NCBI GenBank assembly: GCA_947176675.1
Contig: CAMWRN010000022.1
Location: 1-15,959, forward strand
Source of the DNA: an uncultured Clostridia bacterium
GTDB lineage: Bacteria; Bacillota; Clostridia; Oscillospirales; Ruminococcaceae
DNA: 15,959 nucleotides
Direction of reading: 5' to 3'
The stretch's first letter is position 1. Each line of letters begins with the position of its first letter. The notes beneath the pieces are model-generated. The model was not told the DNA's origin. It did no database searches and worked only from the letters and a program-made list of their open reading frames with translations. Shown piece after piece: positions 1-7,108 of this stretch. The translations under genes were made by a program, and so were the position numbers.

Positions 1-29
1 GATATACACTAATATGATTAGTGTATATC
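1..29. repeat. Perfect 29-bp inverted repeat at the left edge
   Basis: Two 13-base arms (GATATACACTAAT and its exact complement) flank a 3-base centre, ATG. The repeat ends on the first base of the minus-strand stop codon (29-31) of the decayed kinase gene, so it could be that gene's terminator hairpin. It is AT-rich, and any T-run on the minus strand would lie outside the window. Its place at the very edge also fits a fold-back assembly artefact. Confidence 0.6.
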
Positions 30-309
30 TAAACCTTTAAAACCACGTCTGCATAGAATTCACTGTCGCTGTTGTAAAAATTCGCCGAACCGCCGTATTT
101 CTCGGCAGCCGCTGCTATAGAGGAAAGTCCTGTGACTTGTCCGCTGTGCTTTGTGGAAAGATACTTTCCGTCTTTGCTTTTCAGCGTTTTTCTGTCGAAA
201 CTGTTTGTGGAAACTATATACTCCAGCCCATTTTTATTCCCGCCGATTCTGCAATGTCCCGATAATATCCGAACAGCGCGTTTAAAGCGGTATTTGCACA
301 GTATTGTAT
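29..309 (-). pseudogene. Decayed GHKL (AgrC-like) sensor histidine kinase, C-terminal remnant
   Basis: Read on the minus strand, this stretch encodes the end of a GHKL-type histidine kinase ATPase domain (HATPase_c_5-like) in two frames. The upstream piece (about 309-216) reads YCANTALNALFGYYRDIAES and then runs into a TAG at 216-214. The second piece, in another frame, begins around 235 with NGLEYIVSTNSFDRK, continues with a G-box-like segment KHSGQVTGLSSIAAAAEKYG, and ends in ADVVLKV with a stop at 31-29. The N-box segment that normally lies between these pieces, roughly 40-50 residues, is missing, so an internal deletion with a frameshift near 216-245 explains both the stop and the frame change. 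No N-terminal membrane domain can be recognised upstream. Intact relatives act as peptide-sensing or two-component kinases, but this copy cannot be functional as read. The family call rests on recalled motif patterns, and an assembly error at the contig edge is an alternative cause. Confidence 0.6.
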
Positions 310-386
310 ATTAGAGTTTTGTATTTTGATGTGATTCTGGTTTTGTATGTGTAAAAGGAATTGCAGAGAAAATTTCCATGTCGCCT

Positions 387-425
387 GTACTTATGATATC
401 GCACCCCAAGCGATGTCATAAGTAC
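387..425. repeat. Long stem-loop, 16-bp arms with one mismatch
   Basis: The arms GTACTTATGATATCGC (387-402) and GCGATGTCATAAGTAC (410-425) pair over 16 positions with one G-T-type mismatch, around the loop ACCCCAA. It lies between the minus-strand kinase remnant and the plus-strand lysR gene. No uninterrupted T-run follows on either strand, so it is not a textbook terminator. It could be a dispersed palindromic repeat unit. I see nothing else definite between 310 and 430. Confidence 0.6.
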
Positions 426-429
426 TATA

Positions 430-458
430 TTGATTTTACATTGCAAATATGTTATAAT
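430..458 (+). promoter_or_regulatory. Sigma-A-type promoter of the lysR gene
   Basis: TTGATT (430-435), a 17-base spacer and a perfect TATAAT (453-458) lie about 120 bases upstream of the lysR start. The rest of the stretch to 578 is AT-rich leader with no other recognised element apart from the ribosome binding site GAGGAG at 564-569. Confidence 0.6.
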
Positions 459-578
459 TATAAAATAAATTGTACATATAAGATATAGTTGTTAACTGTA
501 AAAATAGTCTATTTCGAACATTAACGCAGAAAATTTGATCTTATTGAACAAAAAACTTGCCGAGAGGAGTTTGGATAA

Positions 579-1469
579 ATGCTCAGGCAGATAAAATATT
601 TTCAGGCGGTAGTCCGCTGCGAAAGTTTCACCGAAGCCGCAGAAGAATGTTACATATCCCAATCGGCAGTTTCACAGCAGATTAAGGCGTTGGAAAAGGA
701 ACTGGGAGTCAGGCTTTTGGAGCGTCAAAACAGGAAGTTTACCGTTACGCCTGCAGGGGAGTATTTTTATAAGAAAAGCTTATTGCTGACAGCGGATTTT
801 GATAAACTATGCATGGAAACGGCTAAGATAGCGCAGAACGATAAGCCGCGGCTTCTGGTGGGTTATCTCAAGGGTTACAGCAGCAGAGAATTTCAGCAGG
901 CAGTTGCAGACTTTGCTGAGAAATATCCGGACACCGCAATAGATATCATGAACGGTAATCATGAAGAACTGTATGAGGAACTGCGTTTCGGTAGGGTGGA
1001 CTTAGTACTGAACGATCAAAGACGGGCTTTTTCGGACGAATACGTAAATGTGGTTCTTGCAACTACTGAGTGTTGTATTGAAATTTCTGGAAGAAGTCCT
1101 ATCGCGGAAATGGACAGCGTAAATGCAGCAGAATTAAAGGATATACCTTGTATTTTGGTTGCTTCGCAAAATCAGCGTGAGAATGAACAGACTTATTACC
1201 GCGAGGTTGTGGGAATAAACAGCGATTTTATTTTTGCAGAAAATCTTGAAGAAGCGAGATTGCTTGTTATAGGCGGAAAAGGATTTATGCCTGTTGACAG
1301 CAGCGGCAGGGAGATCCAGTTCGGCACACCTTTGCGGCATATACCTCTTTTGCGCGATGGAAAACCAATTAAACGTAACTACTGCGTTTTCTGGAAAGCT
1401 AACAATTCGGGGTATTATATCGAGAAATTTGCAGATATTTTGAAGGAAAAATTTTCAGGAATTAATTAG
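579..1469 (+). CDS. LysR-family transcriptional regulator
   Basis: This 296-residue protein has the length and architecture of a LysR-type regulator. Residues 1 to about 60 form the winged helix-turn-helix, with the typical SFTEAAEECYISQSAVSQQI stretch followed by the family pattern KALEKELGVRLLER. Residues of about 90-290 form the effector-binding domain. ATG at 579 is preceded by GAGGAG at 564-569. Proteins of this family bind DNA as tetramers and usually activate a neighbouring gene set in response to a small molecule. The gene lies immediately upstream of, and in the same direction as, the redox gene block that starts at 1657, so that block is the likely target. This is an inference from position, because LysR targets are more often divergent. 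No strong terminator is visible between the two, so read-through may contribute. The effector is unknown. Confidence 0.92.
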   Translation: MLRQIKYFQAVVRCESFTEAAEECYISQSAVSQQIKALEKELGVRLLERQNRKFTVTPAGEYFYKKSLLLTADFDKLCMETAKIAQNDKPRLLVGYLKGYSSREFQQAVADFAEKYPDTAIDIMNGNHEELYEELRFGRVDLVLNDQRRAFSDEYVNVVLATTECCIEISGRSPIAEMDSVNAAELKDIPCILVASQNQRENEQTYYREVVGINSDFIFAENLEEARLLVIGGKGFMPVDSSGREIQFGTPLRHIPLLRDGKPIKRNYCVFWKANNSGYYIEKFADILKEKFSGIN

Positions 1470-1542
1470 ACTGCTATGTTGTATTATAGGAAAGTATTTT
1501 ATTTGCATAAGTTTTTCTTATTACAGATCATAAAAAATAAGA

Positions 1543-1571
1543 TTGTTTTCTACTGAAATGTTTTGTATAAT
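1543..1571 (+). promoter_or_regulatory. Promoter of the redox gene block
   Basis: TTGTTT (1543-1548), a 17-base spacer and a perfect TATAAT (1566-1571) precede the first flavoprotein gene, giving a leader of about 80 bases. The weak -35 fits a promoter that needs an activator such as the adjacent LysR protein. The AT-rich region from 1470 to 1542 would hold any LysR site, but I cannot assign one with confidence. Confidence 0.6.
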
Positions 1572-1593
1572 ATATGTAACTGCTTCTGATTTA

Positions 1594-1615
1594 ACTTACC
1601 TTTAAGACGGTAAGT
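1594..1615. promoter_or_regulatory. Candidate operator or leader hairpin (ACTTACC-N8-GGTAAGT)
   Basis: A perfect 7-base inverted repeat with an 8-base centre lies about 15-35 bases downstream of the expected transcription start. It could be a repressor site or a short leader hairpin. Its position after the -10 element suits repression rather than LysR activation. The binding factor is unknown. Confidence 0.4.
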
Positions 1616-1656
1616 CGCATATTCGTTTAAATGGCCCCCGGAATGGAGATATGGAA

Positions 1657-2187
1657 ATGAAAGTTCTGGCAATAAGCGCAAGTCCGCGCAGTGGAGGAAA
1701 CTCCGACATTCTCTGCGACAGATTTTTGGAAGGTGCAGAAATATCGGGACATATCACAGAAAAAATAAATCTCAGAAACAAAAGTATTACTCCGTGCGAT
1801 GCTTGCTGCGGCTGCGGAAAAACCAAGGTATGCGTCAAAAAAGACGACATGGAGAACATTATCGGAAAGCTTTTGGAAGCGGATATTATCGTTCTTGCAA
1901 CGCCTGTATATTTTTATTCTATGAGTGCGCAGATGAAAATATTTATTGACCGCTGTCTTCCGAGGTATACCGAGATCAAGAACAAGAAATTTTATTTTAT
2001 CATTACAGCTTCCGACCCGCAGCATTCTGCGGCAGACGAGACTATTGCGGGGTTGCAAGGATTTCTTAGGTGTCTGCCCGGTTCGGAGGAAAAGGAAATT
2101 ATTTTCGGTACTGGGACTTGGTGTATGAACGACGTTTACCGTCATCCCGCTTACGAGAAAGCTTATGAAATAGGTAAGGATCTGTAA
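1657..2187 (+). CDS. NADPH-dependent FMN reductase-like protein with iron-sulfur flavoprotein Cys motif
   Basis: This 176-residue protein has the flavodoxin-like fold of the NADPH-dependent FMN reductase family. The N-terminal MKVLAISASPRSGGNSD contains the FMN phosphate loop, and ATPVYFYSMSAQMKIFIDR is the second conserved flavin segment. Between them four cysteines (residues 47, 50, 53 and 59 from this start) form a C-x2-C-x2-C-x5-C cluster, which from family knowledge is the compact 4Fe-4S motif of archaeal and clostridial iron-sulfur flavoproteins. The ATG at 1657 is preferred over the in-frame ATG at 1651 because GGAG at 1645-1648 is 8 bases from the former but only 2 from the latter. 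It is the first gene of the redox block and could carry electrons between ferredoxin-like partners and an acceptor. The protein is somewhat short after the second flavin segment. The flavin fold is secure; cluster binding is inferred from spacing only. Confidence 0.85.
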   Translation: MKVLAISASPRSGGNSDILCDRFLEGAEISGHITEKINLRNKSITPCDACCGCGKTKVCVKKDDMENIIGKLLEADIIVLATPVYFYSMSAQMKIFIDRCLPRYTEIKNKKFYFIITASDPQHSAADETIAGLQGFLRCLPGSEEKEIIFGTGTWCMNDVYRHPAYEKAYEIGKDL

Positions 2188-2338
2188 TACTGCAGGTTTA
2201 ATATACGGTTTTGACAAAATAATATAATAAAATTAAGTGACGTTCATGGAAAATGTGAAAATGAAATTAGGATTAAAGACGTTTAGGAAAAGTTTGAAAA
2301 GTAAAATAAGTAAACATATGAATTCGGAGGTATGGATC

Positions 2339-2854
2339 ATGAGCAAAATATTAATTGTTTACTACTCTCGGAAGGGCGAGAATTACTGGGGAGGAAGCAT
2401 TAAAAAGCTTACAAAGGGTAATACCGAAATAGTTGCAGAAATGATCGCAGAATCTGTCGGAGGAGACTTGTTTGAGGTGGATACGGTGAAGCCATACTCG
2501 GCGGATTATCACACCTGCACAGAAGAAGCTAAGCGTGAGCTTAATGCCAATGCACGTCCAGAACTGAAAAAATATATGGACAGTCTTGACGGATATGATA
2601 CAATCTTTGTTGGTTATCCCAACTGGTGGGGAACGATGCCGATGGCGATGTTCACATTCCTTGAAAAATACGATTTTAGCGGAAAGAAGATCGTTCCGTT
2701 CTGTACGAATGAGGGCAGTGGAATGGGCAAAAGCGAGATTGATCTAAAAAAAATATGTACAGGTGCGAATGTTGAAAATGGTCTTGCAATACAGGGTTGT
2801 GCGGCTGAAAAGTCGGGGGGAAAAGTATCAGAGTGGGCGAAAAAATTTGTTTGA
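2339..2854 (+). CDS. Flavodoxin
   Basis: This is a 171-residue single-domain flavodoxin. The N-terminal strand and phosphate loop read KILIVYYSRKGENYWGG, the pattern of the short flavodoxins often annotated as Flavodoxin_4. GYPNWWGTMPMAMFTFLEKY forms the loop stacking on the FMN ring, followed by PFCTNEGSGMG. The reading frame is open back to 2237, but ATG at 2339 is the better start: GGAGG at 2326-2330 sits 8 bases upstream, and the 34 extra residues are Lys-rich and unlike a flavodoxin. The 150 bases between the previous stop and this start are AT-rich and hold a TTGACA at 2211-2216 without a convincing -10, so a weak internal promoter is possible. The protein is predicted to be a cytoplasmic electron carrier for the reductases in the same block. 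Confidence 0.9.
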   Translation: MSKILIVYYSRKGENYWGGSIKKLTKGNTEIVAEMIAESVGGDLFEVDTVKPYSADYHTCTEEAKRELNANARPELKKYMDSLDGYDTIFVGYPNWWGTMPMAMFTFLEKYDFSGKKIVPFCTNEGSGMGKSEIDLKKICTGANVENGLAIQGCAAEKSGGKVSEWAKKFV

Positions 2855-2870
2855 ATAAGGAGAGATTGCT

Positions 2871-3632
2871 ATGTCAATTACCGAAAAAGCTAAGGAGTAT
2901 CATAATAAAATGTTCCCAAACAGTGAGTCTGAACTTTCGAAGACTGATCCGGAATTTATTGAGCTTTTTAATAATTTTGCTTTTGACGAAGTCGTAAATC
3001 AGGACGCTCTTGACGATAAAACCCGTTTTATGGCAATTCTTGCTATACTGCTTGGCTGTCAGGGAGCAGATGAATTCCGTGTAATGCTTCCCGCCGCTCT
3101 TAACCTCGGAGTAACTCCTGTGGAGGTAAAAGAAATAGTTTATCAGGCAACAGCTTATCTGGGCATAGGACGTGTATACCCGTTTTTTAAAATTACAAAT
3201 GAGGTTTTCAAAGAAAAAGGCATTTCATTGCCCCTGCCTCCTCAGTCCTCCACAACAAGAGAAAATCGTCGAGAAGCAGGAACGCAGGCGCAGACAGATA
3301 TTTTCGGCGATGGTATGAAGGATTTTTGGAGATCCGGTTCCGAGGAAAGCCGCCATATAAATTGCTGGCTTGCAGCTAACTGTTTCGGAGATTACTATAC
3401 AAGAGGCGGTCTTGATTATAAACAGCGTGAAATGATTACATTTTGCTTTCTTGCAGCGCAGGGCGGCTGCGAACCTCAGCTTATAAGCCATGCGGCGGGA
3501 AATATCAAGATTGGCAACGATAAATCTTTTCTTATAAAAATTATTTCACAGTGTCTTCCTTATATAGGTTATCCCAGAAGCCTTAATGCGCTTCGGTGCG
3601 TGAATGAGGCTGCTAAGCAAAAGGAGGTATAG
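2871..3632 (+). CDS. Carboxymuconolactone decarboxylase-family protein, two domains
   Basis: This 253-residue protein has two copies of the all-helical carboxymuconolactone decarboxylase/AhpD-like domain, at about residues 25-115 and 145-245. The first contains LLGCQGADEFRVMLPAALNL followed by GVTPVEVKEIVYQ, and the second contains FLAAQGGCEPQLISHAAGN, both typical of the family. The C-x2-C pair used by AhpD-type peroxidase partners is absent, so alkylhydroperoxidase activity is not supported. Family members act on lactones or serve as small redox partners, but most are uncharacterised. The gene follows the flavodoxin by 16 bases (AAGGAGAG binding site) and ends 2 bases before the next start, so the three genes are translationally linked. 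I cannot name its substrate. Confidence 0.85.
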   Translation: MSITEKAKEYHNKMFPNSESELSKTDPEFIELFNNFAFDEVVNQDALDDKTRFMAILAILLGCQGADEFRVMLPAALNLGVTPVEVKEIVYQATAYLGIGRVYPFFKITNEVFKEKGISLPLPPQSSTTRENRREAGTQAQTDIFGDGMKDFWRSGSEESRHINCWLAANCFGDYYTRGGLDYKQREMITFCFLAAQGGCEPQLISHAAGNIKIGNDKSFLIKIISQCLPYIGYPRSLNALRCVNEAAKQKEV

Positions 3633-3634
3633 CA

Positions 3635-4741
3635 ATGGAGTACAGAAAGCTTCCCCACGGAAATATTGATGAACAGTTTAGCATTCTCGGACTCGGAATG
3701 GGCGGAATACAGGGAAGCTCCGATGAAGAGATAGAGCGTGTCGTACGTACTGCAATTGACAACGGCATTAATTTTTTTGACCTTTGCGGAGGCGGAAAAA
3801 ATGTATATGAACCTTTCGGAAAAGCTATTGCGAACCAGCGAAACAAAGTTTTTTTCCAGCTCCATTTCGGAGCAGTCTATAATAAGAACGGAGATTACGG
3901 TTGGTCCAGAGATTTTAAGGAGATCAGGGAAACTGTTGAGTGGGAGCTAAAGACTCTCGGTACGGACTATTCCGATTTTGGTTTCCTTCATTGTGTGGAT
4001 GAGGATAACGATTTCGACAAGCTTCAGGCAAACGGTATAGTTGATTACGTTAAGGAACTGAAAGCGGCGGGTAAAGTACGTCATATAGGATTTTCTTCAC
4101 ACACTCCGTCGGTCGCAAACCGCATACTTGATATGAGATTTGCGGATATGATGATGTTTTCGATCAATCCCGCTTATGATATGGAAAAGGGTGATGAATA
4201 CGGCATAGGCTCTGTTTCCGAACGTGCGGAGCTTTTCCGCAGATGCCAGTCGGAAGGCGTTGGTATTTCCGTTATGAAGCCTTTTCACGGCGGAAAGCTG
4301 CTGGACAAAAGAACTTCTCCTTTCGGAAGGGCAATGACAAGGTATCAGTGTATACAATACGCTCTTGATCGCCCCGGAGTACTTTCCGTAGTTCCGGGGG
4401 TGCGCAATATGGTTGATCTTAATGATCTTATCGGATTTGCAGACGCTTCTTCCGCGGAAAGGGATTATTCAGCAATAGGACAGTTCATACCCACATCGGC
4501 AAAAGGAAACTGTGTTTACTGCAATCATTGTCAGCCTTGTCCCGCAGGTATTGATATAGGTCTGATAAACAAATATTACGATCTTGCTCTTGCGGGAGAT
4601 GCGATGGCGGAGAATCATTATGAAAAGCTCACGGTCAGCGCTTCAGACTGTACAGGCTGCGGACACTGTGACAAACGTTGTCCTTTCGGCGTATTACAGA
4701 GCGCAAAAATGAAAGAGATAGCACATCGTTTCAGTAAATAA
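3635..4741 (+). CDS. Aldo/keto reductase with C-terminal 2x[4Fe-4S] domain; catalytic tetrad degenerate
   Basis: This 368-residue protein has an aldo/keto reductase barrel (about 1-285) and a ferredoxin-like tail. The tail has two cysteine sets: C293, C296, C299, C302-Pro and C339, C342, C345, C349-Pro, each suited to one 4Fe-4S cluster. In the barrel the usual Asp (D49) and His (H119, in FGFLHCVDE) are present. However, the catalytic Tyr position falls on Gly54 in DLCGGGKNVYEPFG and the catalytic Lys position on His77 in KVFFQLHFGA. Classical NADPH-linked carbonyl reduction is therefore doubtful, and a different chemistry or an electron-transfer role is possible. The positions come from alignment by eye with the second reductase in this block. 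The start has GGAGG at 3622-3626 and lies 2 bases after the previous stop. Confidence 0.88.
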   Translation: MEYRKLPHGNIDEQFSILGLGMGGIQGSSDEEIERVVRTAIDNGINFFDLCGGGKNVYEPFGKAIANQRNKVFFQLHFGAVYNKNGDYGWSRDFKEIRETVEWELKTLGTDYSDFGFLHCVDEDNDFDKLQANGIVDYVKELKAAGKVRHIGFSSHTPSVANRILDMRFADMMMFSINPAYDMEKGDEYGIGSVSERAELFRRCQSEGVGISVMKPFHGGKLLDKRTSPFGRAMTRYQCIQYALDRPGVLSVVPGVRNMVDLNDLIGFADASSAERDYSAIGQFIPTSAKGNCVYCNHCQPCPAGIDIGLINKYYDLALAGDAMAENHYEKLTVSASDCTGCGHCDKRCPFGVLQSAKMKEIAHRFSK

Positions 4742-4779
4742 AATTAATTTAAAAATATGCAACAAGGAGGATATCCAAA

Positions 4780-5358
4780 ATGGAAACAAAAAAGAAAAAT
4801 CATGTTTTAACACTGACCCTTGCGGCAATGTTTCTTGCAATAGGCTTGCTTCTGCCTTTTCTGACAGGTCAGATCAAGCAGTTCGGCAATATGCTGCTGC
4901 CAATGCATATTCCCGTAATTTTATGCGGTCTTATCTGCGGTTGGCAGTACGGTCTTGGAGTGGGATTTGTTCTCCCTCTGCTGCGTTATGCGATGTTTGG
5001 AATGCCGATATTATTTCCAACGGGAATAGCCATGTCTTTTGAACTTGCAACATATGGTGTTGTTGTTGGAATACTGTACGCTCACTCACGCTGGAAATGC
5101 GTTGTTGCGCTGTACCGCTGCATGATAATTGCAATGTTGTCGGGACGTGTTGTCTGGGGCATTGTGCAGATATTCCTCCTCGGATTGGGAGAAAACGGAT
5201 TTACACTGAATATGTTTTTCACGGGAGCTTTTCTCAATGCAATACCCGGAATAATTTTACAGCTTATTTTGATACCTGCAATAATGATTGCATTAAACCG
5301 TACGGGACTTGTTCGTTTTTCAAATAGTCATGCTCATGCCAAGAACGCGGAGAATTGA
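4780..5358 (+). CDS. ECF transporter S component (substrate unknown)
   Basis: This 192-residue, very hydrophobic protein has about six predicted membrane segments and little soluble sequence, which is the size and shape of the substrate-binding S subunit of an energy-coupling-factor vitamin transporter. The first helix (LTLAAMFLAIGLLLPFL) and the following MLLPMHIPVILCGLICG-type stretch match the S-component pattern. S subunits of group II share a common EcfA/A'/T module encoded elsewhere, which would explain why no ATPase genes lie here. The start has AAGGAGG at 4764-4770. The next gene begins 2 bases after this one ends and encodes a P-loop kinase-like protein, which suggests import followed by phosphorylation of the ligand. 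I see no riboswitch in the 38 bases upstream, so the vitamin cannot be named. Confidence 0.85.
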   Translation: METKKKNHVLTLTLAAMFLAIGLLLPFLTGQIKQFGNMLLPMHIPVILCGLICGWQYGLGVGFVLPLLRYAMFGMPILFPTGIAMSFELATYGVVVGILYAHSRWKCVVALYRCMIIAMLSGRVVWGIVQIFLLGLGENGFTLNMFFTGAFLNAIPGIILQLILIPAIMIALNRTGLVRFSNSHAHAKNAEN

Positions 5359-5360
5359 TC

Positions 5361-5924
5361 ATGGAAAAAATAGTATCAGCAGTTCTGCGTAAAATTGAAA
5401 GCAGTGAAAAAAATCGTTTGCTTATAGCAGTCGATGGCAGGTGCGCGTCGGGAAAGACAACCTTTGCAAAGACTTTGCAAAAACAGATTGGCTGTACGGT
5501 AATACATACAGATCACTTTTTTCTCCGTCCCGAACAGCGAACGGAACAGCGCTTTAACGAAGCGGGCGGCAATATGGACTATGAAAGACTTAAGGAAGAG
5601 GTAATGCTTCCTCTTTCGGAAGGAAAGCATTTTTCCTACCGTAAATTTGACTGTGAAAAAATGGAGCTTTCCTCGGAAATTGACGTTAGTTCGAGTCCGG
5701 TCACGGTGGTTGAGGGTTCGTACAGTTGTCACCCAGCACTTTGGGAATTTTATGATCTTCGTATTTTTTTTACGGTCGAGCCGCAGGAACAGCTTCGGCG
5801 TATTCAGATACGAAACGGAAGCGAAACGGCTGTACGTTTTCGTGACCGTTGGATACCATTGGAGGAAAAATATTTCGATGTTTACAAAATACAGGAACGG
5901 TGTGATTTTGTATTTCATACATAA
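5361..5924 (+). CDS. Uridine kinase-like P-loop phosphotransferase
   Basis: This 187-residue protein has a Walker A motif GRCASGKT at residues 26-33, a VIHTDHFF segment like the substrate-contacting DxFY region of uridine/pantothenate-type kinases, and a VVEGSYSCH segment typical of the uridine kinase fold. It is shorter than classical uridine kinase (about 210 residues), so the exact substrate is open: a nucleoside, pantothenate-like or another vitamin precursor. The ATG at 5361 is preferred because GGAG at 5349-5352 is 8 bases upstream; the frame also has a TTG at 5355 overlapping the preceding stop, which is too close to the site. Tight coupling to the ECF S component suggests it phosphorylates the imported compound and so traps it in the cell. 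That is inferred from context. Confidence 0.82.
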   Translation: MEKIVSAVLRKIESSEKNRLLIAVDGRCASGKTTFAKTLQKQIGCTVIHTDHFFLRPEQRTEQRFNEAGGNMDYERLKEEVMLPLSEGKHFSYRKFDCEKMELSSEIDVSSSPVTVVEGSYSCHPALWEFYDLRIFFTVEPQEQLRRIQIRNGSETAVRFRDRWIPLEEKYFDVYKIQERCDFVFHT

Positions 5925-5974
5925 ACAAGGACTGCAACGAGTATAAATACTGAATTTTTACAGGAGGAATTGCA

Positions 5975-7102
5975 ATGGAAAAATATTTCGGAGAATCCAC
6001 ACCTAAGCTTGGTTTCGGTCTTATGAGGCTGCCTAAGAATTCGGCGGGAAAAATCGACATTGAACAGACGAAGAAAATGGTTGACGTTTTTATGGACGCG
6101 GGTCTGAATTATTTCGATACGGCTTATGTTTATGACAGCGGAGATTCCGAACGTGCAGCTAAGGCAGCTCTCGTTGACCGTTATCCCCGCGAAAGCTTTA
6201 CTCTTGCAACAAAGCTGTGTGCATGGATGAGCGCTCACGATGAAAAAAGTGCGAAGCACCAGTTCTATACAAGTTTGGAGCGGACAGGAGCGGGTTATTT
6301 CGACTACTATCTTCTCCACGCTTTGCAGGCGGGAAATTACAAGAAATACGATGAATATCACATCTGGGACTTTGTCAAGGAGCAAAAAGAAAAGGGTCTT
6401 ATCAAGCATTGGGGATTTTCTTTTCATGCTGGTCCCGATATTTTGGATGAGATACTCACGGCTCATCCCGACGCTGAATTTGTGCAGCTTCAGCTTAATT
6501 ATGCGGATTGGGAAAATCCCGACGTGACCGCAAGAGCTAATTATGAGGTAGCGAGAAAGCATGGGAAATCCATTATTGTTATGGAGCCCGTCAAGGGCGG
6601 AGCATTGGCTGAGCCTCCAAAATCTGTTCAGAAAATTTTAAAAGAGGCAGATCCAAACGCTTCCTACGCTTCATGGGCAATACGCTACGCCGCTTCTTTG
6701 GACGGTATCATTACTGTTCTTTCTGGAATGTCAAATATGGCGCAGATGAAAGATAATCTGTCCTATATGAAAGATTTCAAACCACTAAACAAAACGGAGC
6801 AGACAGCTATACAAAAGGCTCAGGAGGAGATCAACGGAATAAAATCGATCCCGTGTACAGGCTGTCATTATTGTACGGCGGGTTGTCCAAAGCAGATACC
6901 GATTCCTGAAATTTTTGCGGCTCGCAATAAACAGCTTGTATGGGGACAGCTTGAAGAGGGAAACGCGGCATACGCGCAGATTGTAGAAAATGCGGGAACT
7001 GCTTCCGACTGCATAGCCTGCGGTCAGTGTGAAAAAGCCTGTCCTCAGCAGATCAAGGTTATTGAAAAGCTTAAAAACTGTGCTGACGTTTTTAAAAAGT
7101 AA
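5975..7102 (+). CDS. Aldo/keto reductase with C-terminal 2x[4Fe-4S] domain (canonical tetrad)
   Basis: This 375-residue protein has the same layout as the first reductase of the block, but here all four catalytic residues can be placed: D48 and Y53 in YFDTAYVYDSG, K80 in TLATK and H115 in YYLLH. An NADPH-dependent carbonyl reductase barrel is thus credible. The tail carries C294, C297, C300, C304-Pro and C346, C349, C352, C356-Pro, two 4Fe-4S motifs. Such fusions are common in anaerobes and may exchange electrons with ferredoxin or flavodoxin. AGGAGG at 5962-5967 precedes the start, 50 bases after the kinase stop. It is the last gene before the terminator at 7109-7150. The two reductases are clearly diverged and not a recent duplication. 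The substrate is unknown. Confidence 0.92.
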   Translation: MEKYFGESTPKLGFGLMRLPKNSAGKIDIEQTKKMVDVFMDAGLNYFDTAYVYDSGDSERAAKAALVDRYPRESFTLATKLCAWMSAHDEKSAKHQFYTSLERTGAGYFDYYLLHALQAGNYKKYDEYHIWDFVKEQKEKGLIKHWGFSFHAGPDILDEILTAHPDAEFVQLQLNYADWENPDVTARANYEVARKHGKSIIVMEPVKGGALAEPPKSVQKILKEADPNASYASWAIRYAASLDGIITVLSGMSNMAQMKDNLSYMKDFKPLNKTEQTAIQKAQEEINGIKSIPCTGCHYCTAGCPKQIPIPEIFAARNKQLVWGQLEEGNAAYAQIVENAGTASDCIACGQCEKACPQQIKVIEKLKNCADVFKK

Positions 7103-7108
7103 AATTAG

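Noticed and set aside
132..314. Open frame of 60 residues on the plus strand
   Set aside because: It lies opposite the two conserved pieces of the kinase remnant and has no recognisable protein features or ribosome binding site.
1627..2217. Minus-strand open frame of 196 residues opposite the first flavoprotein gene
   Set aside because: The plus-strand protein has clear flavin-binding motifs and a ribosome binding site; the minus frame is basic and Cys/Phe-rich in a way typical of a shadow.
2237..2338. N-terminal extension of 34 residues on the flavodoxin
   Set aside because: A GGAGG site sits at the right distance from the internal ATG at 2339, and the extension is Lys-rich and absent from the flavodoxin pattern.
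5915..6562. Minus-strand open frame of 215 residues opposite the second aldo/keto reductase
   Set aside because: It overlaps a fully conserved catalytic domain on the other strand and resembles no protein family.
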